A model generated the notes under the pieces. The model saw nothing but the letters and a program-made list of their open reading frames with translations. It did not search any database and was not told the origin of the DNA. Shown here piece by piece: positions 36,563 through 44,322 of a stretch of 64,000 bases of DNA; position 1 is the first letter of the stretch, and each line of letters begins with the position of its first letter. The translations under genes and the position numbers were made by a program. The DNA comes from Aureispira sp. CCB-E (GTDB lineage: Bacteria > Bacteroidota > Bacteroidia > Chitinophagales > Saprospiraceae), in the NCBI RefSeq assembly GCF_031326345.1, contig NZ_CP133671.1, positions 2,542,001-2,606,000 on the forward strand, written 5' to 3'.

Positions 36563-36757
36563 TTACTTAGCAAGTAATTCCTTAATACGTTTCTCATCAT
36601 GTTTGTGTACAAGAGCATCGTGTCCTGCTAACAATTTACGTTTTTTCGACTTTTTAGTCAAAATGTGACGCAAACCAGCTCTACGACGTTTGATCTTGCC
36701 AGAACCTGTTAATTTGAAACGCTTTTTAGCACCAGAATGTGATTTCATTTTTGGCAT
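36563..36757 (-). CDS. rpmI: 50S ribosomal protein L35
   Basis: L35, 64 residues, matches the family in full: [20 protein letters not shown], then [20 protein letters not shown]. It starts the rpmI-rplT unit. infC, which usually precedes rpmI, is absent; the upstream 400 bp is a repeat-bearing spacer. Confidence 0.98.
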   Translation of the reverse strand: MPKMKSHSGAKKRFKLTGSGKIKRRRAGLRHILTKKSKKRKLLAGHDALVHKHDEKRIKELLAK

Positions 36758-36841
36758 AATAACGAATTCTTTATATTAGGGAAACCCTAATGGTTTATTA
36801 AAAAGCGTTGCGAAGATAATGATTTTGCTTGGAAATAACAA

Positions 36842-37041
36842 TAGTTCGTTGAAAAACTTTATTAGTTTGATAATTAATAAATTATTATTTTATTGCATTT
36901 TGGGTTAAAATTTTTATTATCAAACTAATATAAATGTGCTTTTTTGTCTTTTTGGTAAAAAAGTAAAAAACTAAGCTTGCGCCCTCACGACCGCAGGGAG
37001 CTAACTAAAAGCGAAGCGCTCACGAAGTAATCAACGAACTA
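36842..37041. repeat. Nested palindromic repeat, copy B (200 bp)
   Basis: Outer ends are perfect 11-bp inverted repeats, TAGTTCGTTGA (36842-36852) and TCAACGAACTA (37031-37041). The inner stem ATTAGTTTGATAAT (36861-36874) pairs exactly with 36916-36929. Compared with copy A, both outer arms differ at the same paired positions, preserving complementarity. The right half carries an extra segment (about 36975-37030) shared with the spacer at 13986-14022. Confidence 0.85.
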
Positions 37042-37050
37042 CTAAAATAA

Positions 37051-37102
37051 AAAACGAACCACTAAAAGTTTGCACGATAATGCATTTTTAACGGTTCGTT
37101 TT
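37051..37102 (-). terminator. Terminator hairpin of the A-type Fe-S carrier gene
   Basis: aaaacgaacc (37051-37060) pairs perfectly with ggttcgtttt (37093-37102). The loop is long (32 nt), so this is moderate evidence. It lies about 57 bp after the stop codon and abuts repeat copy B. Confidence 0.5.
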
Positions 37103-37158
37103 GTGCTTATTAACTAAGCAACACCTTTATTGTTGATGTATTAGGAGCATTTTTAAGT

Positions 37159-37500
37159 TTATGCAGAAAATGAAGTTCCACATCCACAGCTTTCTTTTGC
37201 ATTGGGATTGTTGAAGGTAAACCCTCTATTCTGTAAGCCATCTAAGAAATCAATCTCGATGCCTACCAAATAAATTGCATGTGCTTTGTTCATAATAACA
37301 CGAAGTCCACCTGTTTCAAATTCATCATCATTTTCTTTCTTCTCGTCAAAACCCAAAATATATGTAAATCCAGAACATCCGCCACCTTTGACACCTACAC
37401 GCAATCCGTGTTTGTCTGTAACGTTTTGTTCTGCCATGATCTTCTTTAGCTGTGTGATCGCTCCTTCTGTTAATTTTACTGGAGTTTCCAAATCAGTCAT
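37159..37500 (-). CDS. A-type iron-sulfur carrier (IscA/SufA/ErpA family)
   Basis: A 113-residue scaffold/carrier that delivers Fe-S clusters to target proteins. The three ligand cysteines are Cys42 (KGGGCSGFTYILGF) and Cys105 and Cys107 in the C-terminal SCGCGTSF. It also has the family's LTEGAITQLKKI start and NPNAKESCGCG end. No other isc or suf gene lies beside it; it is monocistronic between repeat-bearing spacers. Which of IscA, SufA or ErpA it equals cannot be decided from sequence. Confidence 0.93.
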   Translation of the reverse strand: MTDLETPVKLTEGAITQLKKIMAEQNVTDKHGLRVGVKGGGCSGFTYILGFDEKKENDDEFETGGLRVIMNKAHAIYLVGIEIDFLDGLQNRGFTFNNPNAKESCGCGTSFSA

Positions 37501-37984
37501 AATTTTTTATTTTATATAATTAGCAGTCTACTGGTTTTAGTTCTTTAAAAAAAAAATAACCATCAAATTAATTATGATGTAGCAACAGACTATTGATAAT
37601 AATACGATTGTTTGTAAAATTAGATGCGTTTTACCCAACAGTTTGTCAAAAAATAAGAAATAATTAACAAACTATTACGACACATTACTCCGTTGAAAAT
37701 TGTATTGGGTTATAATTATCAGCATAACTTGTTTATGGAATACTCAACGAAGTATTAACGACAAATATACAAATTATATACTAAACACAGTGTAACTAAA
37801 ATTAGTTCATTGCATTTTTATATAAAAGCGTACAAAAATACGCCTTAAAACGCGTTTAATTGCTTATCCTGAAGATACTATTTAATAATAAGACGAAAAA
37901 ATGACATTTTATACCTCTGAGACCAAAAGAGATTAGGATAAAAAAACAACGAACTATTAAAAAATAAAAAACAACCTATTATCT
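37501..37984. other. 484-bp intergenic region between divergent genes
   Basis: AT-rich and non-coding. It contains the short palindromic repeat copy C (37686-37754), further degenerate half-ends such as aacaacgaactatta near 37945, and a -7 box at 37980-37987. Confidence 0.6.
37686..37754. repeat. Palindromic repeat, short copy C (69 bp)
   Basis: Ends TACTCCGTTGA (37686-37696) and TCAACGAAGTA (37744-37754) pair with one mismatch. The interior resembles the left arm of copy A (ATTATCAG at 37715-37722) but the right inner arm is missing, so this is a deleted or minimal form. Confidence 0.7.
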
Positions 37985-37987
37985 TTG
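37980..37987 (+). promoter_or_regulatory. Bacteroidota -7 box (TATCTTTG)
   Basis: TATCTTTG fits TAnnTTTG, about 50 bp before the ATG at 38039. Because it overlaps the earlier in-frame ATG at 37985, it supports 38039 as the true start of the downstream gene. Confidence 0.5.
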
Positions 37988-38038
37988 CATCGCTCATGTT
38001 TAAGGGTGGAAAATAACTATAAATATTTATACTTATAT

Positions 38039-38626
38039 ATGGAAGCTACGATTGAAATATTAAAATTATTATTGCCTTCACTTTTTGTGTTTTTGACAGC
38101 TTGGTTGGTCTTGCGTGCTTTTCTGAATCGAGAAACAGATGTTGTACAAGGCTTATTGGCACGTGATGCTGAAAATAGAAGAGTCGATTTATTAAAAACA
38201 ACAAATGAGACCTTATTACCCATGCGTTTGCAAGCCTATGAACGCATGACTTTGTTTTGCTCTAGAATGGAAATAGGGCAGTTGGTAACGAATACAGATG
38301 CCACTCCTAATATGACAGCAGAGATGTACAAGACGGCTTTAGTTTTGCAAGTAGAGGAGGAGTTCAATCACAACATTACACAGCAAGTATATATGACAGA
38401 TGATTTGTGGAATATCATTTTGTTGGCTAAAAAGGAAGTGACTCAAATTTGTCAAAAAATATACAACGACTTGATGAACGAGCATCAGAACAAAGGACAA
38501 GAAGGAGTGCCTTCTGCAAAAGATTTTTTAGATGCTTTGGTTGCTTATTTGCAACAAAACCCACAAATTGGCTACATTCAAGCATTGGGAGCAATCAAGA
38601 AAGAAGTGGGCGTGTTGTTCAACTAA
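38039..38626 (+). CDS. Conserved Bacteroidota single-pass membrane protein
   Basis: Start chosen at 38039 (MEATIEIL..., 195 residues), because the upstream ATG at 37985 lies inside the probable -7 box. One N-terminal transmembrane helix (about residues 8-28, LLLPSLFVFLTAWLVL) is followed by a cytoplasmic helical domain with LLPMRLQAYERMTLFCSRM, VEEEFNHNITQQVYMTDDLW and a C-terminal ALGAIKKEVGVLFN. The pattern is that of a widely conserved Bacteroidota family of unknown function (DUF7935-like). It is monocistronic, ended by a strong terminator. Confidence 0.78.
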   Translation: MEATIEILKLLLPSLFVFLTAWLVLRAFLNRETDVVQGLLARDAENRRVDLLKTTNETLLPMRLQAYERMTLFCSRMEIGQLVTNTDATPNMTAEMYKTALVLQVEEEFNHNITQQVYMTDDLWNIILLAKKEVTQICQKIYNDLMNEHQNKGQEGVPSAKDFLDALVAYLQQNPQIGYIQALGAIKKEVGVLFN

Positions 38627-38673
38627 AAGATAATAAATATCAATAAGTAGGATACAAAACCAATCCTAATTAC

Positions 38674-38726
38674 AAAGCTTAATTTAGAGTAGAAGGCGAT
38701 AAAAGGGCCACTCTAAATTAAGCTTT
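38674..38726 (+). terminator. Strong rho-independent terminator
   Basis: A perfect 17-bp stem (aaagcttaatttagagt at 38674-38690 with 38710-38726), 19-nt loop and a T-rich tail, 48 bp after the preceding stop codon. Confidence 0.88.
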
Positions 38727-38906
38727 TTTATTTTTATAATAATACTTAATTGAGCGGCTATTGTGTGGCGTTAAATATTTATTTTCAATAACCGTGGAAT
38801 TATTTTGAACAAGATGTTGTTTCTATGTTTTGTGCTCAAAAAAACATTTACCTAGAATCGTCTCAAAATGAGTTGTATTCTATTTTCAATCAAAAGAATC
38901 TAAATC

Positions 38907-40673
38907 ATGGAACCTTCTGTTTTTCAAGTCAACCTGACTGGAATATTAAAAATTTTATCTGATAATCTTTATAGCCAAAAGGAGGTGTTTATACGGGAGT
39001 TGCTCCAAAACTCTGTTGATGCCATCCAAGCTCGAAGAAAAATGGAAGCCTTTGAACCTTATATTCGGGTAGATTATTACCAAAATAATGAAGGCAAAGG
39101 TTTGGTTTTGAGTGATAATGGAATTGGTTTGACATTGAGTGAAGTAGAAGAGTTTTTATCAAAAATAGGTTCTAGCTCCAAATCAATAGATGTTGTTCAA
39201 GACCAAACCGATGATTTTATTGGGCAGTTTGGGATTGGATTGTTGTCTTGTTTTATGGTTAGTGATGAGATTGTAGTAAAAACACAGGTAAAAGAAGCAA
39301 CTGAAACAGTAAAATGGGTTGGACACATCAACGGAACCTACGAGACAATTGTATCTATTCCACCAGAAGAGTTTGTCGGGACACGTGTTATCTTAAAACT
39401 GAGACCCGAATTGGATTTGAATCCTTCCAAAATTCAACATTTATTGGAACTGTATGGAACATTTTTACAAATACCGATTCATTATGAAGTGAATGGTCAT
39501 CCTCAAGCTACTATAGGACGTAGTTTTCCTTGGGAAAAGCAGAAAAATGGCGATGCTATTTTGAACTTTGGACGAACTGTTTTTCAACAAAACTTTTCTA
39601 ATTATATCGAATTGTCTGATCGTACTGGGCAAACAACTGGGGTAGCTTATATTTTGCCCCATCCAGTACATTTTGCCGCCATTCAGAATAACCATGTTTA
39701 TATTAAAAATATGTTTATTACTGATCACGCACAAGATTTGCTGCCAGATTGGGCGTTTTTTGTTCGGGGAATTGTGAATTCCAAAAACTTATCTCCAACA
39801 GCGTCTAGAGAAGAAATTTATAAAAATGAGACAGCACAGCAAGTGCAAGAAGATTTAGGCAATTGCATAAAAGATTATTTAAAAAATCTGAGTGTTGAGC
39901 ATCCCGAACAGCTTACGTACATCCTTAAGACGCATAGCAACGCGCTCAAGTCGCTGGCTTTGGCGGATACCAATTTTTTAGAATTTATTGCCAATTGGTT
40001 TGTCTTGCCTACGACAGAAGGAGAATATACCATTAAGGATATTAAGACAAAAAGTAAGACAGTTTTGTTTGTTCCCGATTTGGATGAATTTCGTCAATTG
40101 GTGCCGATTGCTAGAGCAAATGGACAATTGGTAGTTAATGCTGGCTATATTTACGATACCGAGCTTTTAGAACGCCTAAAACAGCAAGATACGAATACTT
40201 TGTACCAACGTATTGATGTCAATTATTTTGGTAATATTTTGCAAGATGTGGCGGTGGAAGATTATGACTTGTATGCTGATAAGTTGGGAGTACTTCAAGA
40301 ATATATGGCAGCATTTGATTGTGAGCTGGAGTTGAAACAGTATTTGCCGGAAGAAATTCCTGCTATATTCCATTTGTCACAAGAAACCTTACGAAATCGA
40401 GACCTAAATCAAATTAAAGACAACAGCAACGCACTTTGGTCAAGTGTAACGGATTCTCTTTTTCAAGAAACACAGTCGTATCGTTCTAAGTTATTTTTGA
40501 ATTTTAAGAATCCAATTGTTCAAAAAATTCTTCAAGACCAAAAAGGACAAGAGCGGCTGTTTCTCGAAACGGTTTATATCAATGCGATGTTGATGGGGCA
40601 TTATCCTCTCAATCAGATGGAGTTGGATGCTATGAATCGCAATTTATTATTATTACTAAACAAAACCCTATAA
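38907..40673 (+). CDS. Divergent Hsp90-family chaperone-like protein
   Basis: A 588-residue GHKL ATPase of the Hsp90 family. The N-terminal nucleotide site is intact: catalytic Glu31 and Asn35 in RELLQNSVDA, Asp70 in SDNGIGL, a lid with IGSSSKS, and GQFGIG (106-111). The middle domain retains VRGIVNSKNLSPTASREEI, with the Arg that contacts the gamma phosphate. The C-terminal dimerisation region is shorter and more divergent than in E. coli HtpG (624 residues), and no MEEVD-like tail is present. The next gene, a TPR-like protein, starts 2 bp after the stop, so the two almost certainly act together. It appears to be a separate bacterial Hsp90 class rather than the housekeeping HtpG. Confidence 0.88.
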   Translation: MEPSVFQVNLTGILKILSDNLYSQKEVFIRELLQNSVDAIQARRKMEAFEPYIRVDYYQNNEGKGLVLSDNGIGLTLSEVEEFLSKIGSSSKSIDVVQDQTDDFIGQFGIGLLSCFMVSDEIVVKTQVKEATETVKWVGHINGTYETIVSIPPEEFVGTRVILKLRPELDLNPSKIQHLLELYGTFLQIPIHYEVNGHPQATIGRSFPWEKQKNGDAILNFGRTVFQQNFSNYIELSDRTGQTTGVAYILPHPVHFAAIQNNHVYIKNMFITDHAQDLLPDWAFFVRGIVNSKNLSPTASREEIYKNETAQQVQEDLGNCIKDYLKNLSVEHPEQLTYILKTHSNALKSLALADTNFLEFIANWFVLPTTEGEYTIKDIKTKSKTVLFVPDLDEFRQLVPIARANGQLVVNAGYIYDTELLERLKQQDTNTLYQRIDVNYFGNILQDVAVEDYDLYADKLGVLQEYMAAFDCELELKQYLPEEIPAIFHLSQETLRNRDLNQIKDNSNALWSSVTDSLFQETQSYRSKLFLNFKNPIVQKILQDQKGQERLFLETVYINAMLMGHYPLNQMELDAMNRNLLLLLNKTL

Positions 40674-40675
40674 AT

Positions 40676-41794
40676 ATGAATTGGCAAAATCTTCAAAGCA
40701 TAGAAGATTTAGAATTGGCTTTGGAGCATTTAGAAGGAGCTAAAGAATCATTTGAAAATAGAGATTTGGCGTTCAAGTGTATCCAAAAAGCTAAAGCATT
40801 TAAGAATGTAAACTTGGAATTTGATGCCCGAATGTCTTATGTTCGACAGTCTGTCTTTTTGAATCAATATCAAGAAGCGATAGGAATGTTTCCTTGGTTT
40901 TTGAATGAATGTGATAACAAAGAAAACTATTTTAAATACATACAAGTCTTGTGGACATTCAAGTGGATTATTAATTCACTGACAGATTTTCATACGATCT
41001 CGCTCGAAAAAATAGAAGGCTTGTTTCAGGAGTTTGAACGCCGTTTCAAAGAATTTGGAACAGGAGATCGGGTAATCAATTATTTTAAAGCGCAACGAGA
41101 ATCACAGCTAGGAAATGTTGAAAGGTCGTTGGAATTAGCAGAGCGCTATTTTAATGACACTAAAACATGTATGTTGGATGATTGTGCTGCTTGTCAACCT
41201 AATAACATTTCCAGAGTGTTCTTAGTAGCAGAACAATACGACCGTATGATGGAGTGCATCCAACCTATTCTAGATGGACGATTGACCTGTCATGTTGTGC
41301 CTCATACAACATTTCCAAAAGCAGCGTATGCAAGCATGCGAACAGGGGAATGGGAGAAAGCAGGGCATTACGTACAATCCACGTACAAGCATTTGGATTT
41401 TTCAACACCAGATTTATACGAAGCTTCGGTTTTATTACTCTACCATGCTTGTCAAAAAGAATTCTTAAAAGGACGAAAGTTGATGCAAAAACAACTTTCT
41501 TTTGCTTTAGAATTGAATTCTAGCGGGGAGGTATATGATTTTTATTTTAGTTGTGCTTTGTTTATGCAAGCGTATATCAAGGCAGGGCATAAGGAGATGA
41601 AAATACAGGTGAACTCCAAAACGACGGATTTTGTCACAGCATTAAAGGAAAACTCCTATGATGCTGCAACGTTACAAAAGTGGTTTAGAGAAACAGCATA
41701 CAAACATGCAAGTCTGTTGGACAACCGAAATCGAAATACTTTTTTAAACGATTATTTTGAGAAAGTAGAAAAGTGGTTTGAAGCCTTTGTTTGA
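40676..41794 (+). CDS. TPR-like partner of the Hsp90-like protein
   Basis: A 372-residue helical protein with degenerate tetratricopeptide-like repeats throughout (for example YVRQSVFLNQYQEAIGMFPW, YFKAQRESQLGNVERSLELA and ASMRTGEWEKAGHYVQSTY). A cysteine cluster, Cys165, Cys170 and Cys173 (CMLDDCAAC), could bind a metal. No enzymatic motif is seen. Eukaryotic Hsp90 works with TPR co-chaperones, so this gene, separated by 2 bp from the Hsp90-like gene, may encode its cofactor or client adaptor. That role is inference from gene order and fold. Confidence 0.75.
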   Translation: MNWQNLQSIEDLELALEHLEGAKESFENRDLAFKCIQKAKAFKNVNLEFDARMSYVRQSVFLNQYQEAIGMFPWFLNECDNKENYFKYIQVLWTFKWIINSLTDFHTISLEKIEGLFQEFERRFKEFGTGDRVINYFKAQRESQLGNVERSLELAERYFNDTKTCMLDDCAACQPNNISRVFLVAEQYDRMMECIQPILDGRLTCHVVPHTTFPKAAYASMRTGEWEKAGHYVQSTYKHLDFSTPDLYEASVLLLYHACQKEFLKGRKLMQKQLSFALELNSSGEVYDFYFSCALFMQAYIKAGHKEMKIQVNSKTTDFVTALKENSYDAATLQKWFRETAYKHASLLDNRNRNTFLNDYFEKVEKWFEAFV

Positions 41795-42057
41795 GTTGGT
41801 TGATTAATACATAACATTTTTGAGGTAGGAAGGTTTTAAGAGATGTTTGGTAGTGGTAACACTATATTAGGACAAGGCATCATAAAGATAAAAAAGAAAG
41901 TACAAGCTTCTTGCAGGTGCTTTTTTTTTGTTATTATGGGGCTGCTAATTTCTAAAGGCTTAAAAAAATAAAAGTCTAATAGATTAAAAAGTTGGTTGTT
42001 AGTTAGGTATGTTATGCTAGCAGCTTATTAATGTCATCAATGTTTAACGCATCAATC

Positions 42058-42804
42058 ATGTTTAAATCTACTTTTATATCCTTATGCTGTATTTTATTTT
42101 TTGTGTCTTGTCAACCACAAGTACATTTGGTAAAATCAGATAATCACTACCAAGAAATCAAGACAATAGAAGGGGAGGATACCAGTATAGTATCTTTGAT
42201 TGCTCCTTATAAAAAAGATATGGAAAAGGAGATGAATACCGTTATTGGTGAAATGGCAAAAATGTTGACAAAGGCACAACCTGAGTCTACTTTAGGGAAT
42301 TGGGCAACCGACTTGGTGCATCAAAAATGCGAGGATTATTTGGATCGTAAAATTGATTTTGCTGTTTTGAATTATGGAGGTTTGAGAATTACTTCTATTC
42401 CTAAAGGTCCCGTAACAAAAGGAAAGATTTTTGAATTAATGCCTTTTGATAATCTTTTGGTCGTAATAGAGATGAAAGGAAGCGAACTGCCCGCTTTGTT
42501 TAATCATATTGCTGCCAATGGCGGTTGGCCTCTAAGCAAGCAGATAGAAATGACAGCGCACCGAAACAAAGCAGTGGATGTGCGGATTAATGGTCGAAAA
42601 GTAGAAAATGATCGAATTTATAGTTTTGCTACCAATGATTATATTGCTAATGGGGGAGACAAATGCACTTTTTTAAAAGACAAAAAACAAATTCCTACGG
42701 GTGTTTTGTTTAGAGATGCCATCCTTCAATATGTTCAAGAGCAAACAAAAGCTGGTAAAAAACTAGATGCGAACCTAAGTAAACGTATTTTTGTTTTAAA
42801 GTAG
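42058..42804 (+). CDS. Lipoprotein with 5'-nucleotidase C-terminal domain only
   Basis: Start placed at the ATG at 42058 because it gives a compact lipoprotein signal (MFKSTFISLCCILFFVSC); an ATG at 42031 would add nine residues. The mature protein matches the substrate-binding C-terminal domain of UshA-type 5'-nucleotidases: STLGNWATDL, DFAVLNYGGLR, GKIFELMPFDNLLVVIEMKG and FATNDYIANGGD. The N-terminal metallophosphatase domain is absent. In Bacteroidota the two halves are often encoded by adjacent genes; here the neighbour is nth, so the catalytic half is missing or elsewhere. Confidence 0.82.
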   Translation: MFKSTFISLCCILFFVSCQPQVHLVKSDNHYQEIKTIEGEDTSIVSLIAPYKKDMEKEMNTVIGEMAKMLTKAQPESTLGNWATDLVHQKCEDYLDRKIDFAVLNYGGLRITSIPKGPVTKGKIFELMPFDNLLVVIEMKGSELPALFNHIAANGGWPLSKQIEMTAHRNKAVDVRINGRKVENDRIYSFATNDYIANGGDKCTFLKDKKQIPTGVLFRDAILQYVQEQTKAGKKLDANLSKRIFVLK

Positions 42805-42870
42805 ACTGTTGACACAAATGAACGACCAAGTAGTAGCAACACAGTTAGCTATTCTTAAAAAATATAAAAC

Positions 42871-43536
42871 ATGAAAAAAGCTGAAATTGTAGCAACGATT
42901 CAAGAGCGCTTAGAGGCACTTTATCCAGAAACTCCCGTACCATTGGATCATAAGGACCCTTATACGTTATTGGTCGCCGTTTTGTTATCTGCTCAATGTA
43001 CCGATGCTCGTGTCAATACGGTTACGCCTGCACTTTTTGATTTAGCAGATAACCCAAAAGATATGGCAGCTGTAGAAGTAGATAAGATTCGTGAAATTAT
43101 CCGTCCATGTGGTTTGTCTCCTCGTAAGTCTAAGGCTATTTCAGAACTTTCTAAAATATTAATTGAAAAGTATGATGGCAAGGTGCCCCAAGATATGGCG
43201 GCACTGGAAGAACTGCCAGGAGTTGGGCATAAGACTGCTTCGGTTGTGATGTCTCAAGCCTTTGGAGAGCCTGCTTTTCCTGTTGATACGCACATTCATC
43301 GTTTGGGGTATCGTTGGAAATTGACGAATGGTAAAAATGTAGCGCAAACCGAAAAAGACTTAAAGCGCTTATTCCCCAAAGAAAGCTGGAATAAGTTGCA
43401 TTTGCAGATAATTTTCTTTGGAAGAGAATATTGTCCCGCACGAGGGCACAACCCTTATGAATGCCCTATCTGTAAAGATTTTGGTCGCAAAGAAATGTTC
43501 AAAGAATACGACAAGGCGCAAGCAAAAAAGAAATAA
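42871..43536 (+). CDS. nth: Endonuclease III (DNA glycosylase/AP lyase)
   Basis: Nth, 221 residues, removes oxidised pyrimidines and nicks the abasic site. The helix-hairpin-helix is LPGVGHKTAS with catalytic Lys121, and the catalytic Asp139 lies in FPVDTHIHRLG. The C-terminal iron-sulfur loop is degenerate: Cys188, Cys198 and Cys201 (CPARGHNPYECPIC) are present, but the spacing is C-x9-C-x2-C instead of C-x6-C-x2-C, and no fourth Cys follows. The enzyme therefore probably lacks the 4Fe-4S cluster, or binds it with a non-Cys ligand. The glycosylase core is intact. Confidence 0.93.
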   Translation: MKKAEIVATIQERLEALYPETPVPLDHKDPYTLLVAVLLSAQCTDARVNTVTPALFDLADNPKDMAAVEVDKIREIIRPCGLSPRKSKAISELSKILIEKYDGKVPQDMAALEELPGVGHKTASVVMSQAFGEPAFPVDTHIHRLGYRWKLTNGKNVAQTEKDLKRLFPKESWNKLHLQIIFFGREYCPARGHNPYECPICKDFGRKEMFKEYDKAQAKKK

Positions 43537-43572
43537 GTGACCACATTCTACCTCAAAGGCAATTCTAAAAGA

Positions 43573-44184
43573 TTATACAGCGATAATCTGAGTAAATGTT
43601 TCAAGGCTGGGGCGTAGGGTTGTTTTTTGTAAAGGAGTCATTTTTAGTGTTTGTAAAGGGTTCTTAGTAAAATCTAGACCAAATAATTTATGATAAGGAC
43701 TGAGGTCAAAATGACTTAGATGATTAGAAGTGGCATACAAGTGGGTGAGGAGAGGAGCTTCAATTTGTAGTTGGTTTAATTGATTGTTGACACAACTTAG
43801 ATAGATTAAACTAGGACATTGTTCGACATTTAATTGGTTGAGATGATCATTATTACAACAATATAAATAGGTCAAATTGGGGCAGTTCGAAATATGAAAG
43901 TTGCGTAACTGATGATGTTTTTGACAACTTAGTGATCGAACATTGGGAAGATTTTTGACATGGATTTGTGTGGTATTTTTTTGATTGCATACAATATGAG
44001 TCGCTAGCAAAAGTTCTTCGATTGCCCTACTTGCTGTTTGGTGCAAGAGGTCGGCATGTTCAACTTCTAGTGCTTGCTTAACTCTACCGTGATTTTGAGA
44101 CTTGTCCAAAAGCCAACCCAAATCTTGAGTTTCTTTTGAAGAAGAAAAGAGTAAAGACCGAATTTTTTTTTCTATTGAACGCAT
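43573..44184 (-). CDS. LRR-like protein of unknown function
   Basis: Start preferred at 44184 (MRSIEKKIRSLLF...); the ATG at 44238 would add 18 unlikely residues. A helical, charged N-terminal third is followed by about six degenerate leucine-rich repeats (residues about 75-190) of the form L..L.C..N.L..L.V..CP.L..L, with unusually many Cys, Asn and His. There is no signal peptide, so it is cytoplasmic, and the repeats would form a short solenoid for protein binding. It converges on nth with only 36 bp between the stop codons. Confidence 0.65.
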   Translation of the reverse strand: MRSIEKKIRSLLFSSSKETQDLGWLLDKSQNHGRVKQALEVEHADLLHQTASRAIEELLLATHIVCNQKNTTQIHVKNLPNVRSLSCQKHHQLRNFHISNCPNLTYLYCCNNDHLNQLNVEQCPSLIYLSCVNNQLNQLQIEAPLLTHLYATSNHLSHFDLSPYHKLFGLDFTKNPLQTLKMTPLQKTTLRPSLETFTQIIAV

Positions 44185-44322
44185 AAATATAGATGATTTT
44201 TGATAGTTCCGAATGGTGTGGAAGTTATCAAAGAACAATTTTTAGAAAATTATGGAGTTCAAATAAGCTTTAGCTCAAGTTGTCAAAGAGGAACACTTTT
44301 GGACAGCTACTCAAGTACAGGT

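Larger units (their letters stand above)
36758..37158. other. 401-bp intergenic region
   Basis: Contains a near-consensus -7 box (TATCTTCG, minus strand, 36811-36818) suited to rpmI, the palindromic repeat copy B (36842-37041), and the hairpin terminator of the downstream-reading hesB-type gene (37051-37102). No gene is seen. Confidence 0.6.

Noticed and set aside
38907-40673. Hsp90-like gene considered as ordinary htpG.
   Set aside because: Its C-terminal half is too divergent and its tight pairing with a TPR-like gene is not typical; whether a separate htpG exists cannot be seen from this window.
41900-41931. T-run preceded by a possible hairpin after the TPR-like gene.
   Set aside because: The stem could only be drawn with several mismatches and bulges, so a terminator is not claimed.
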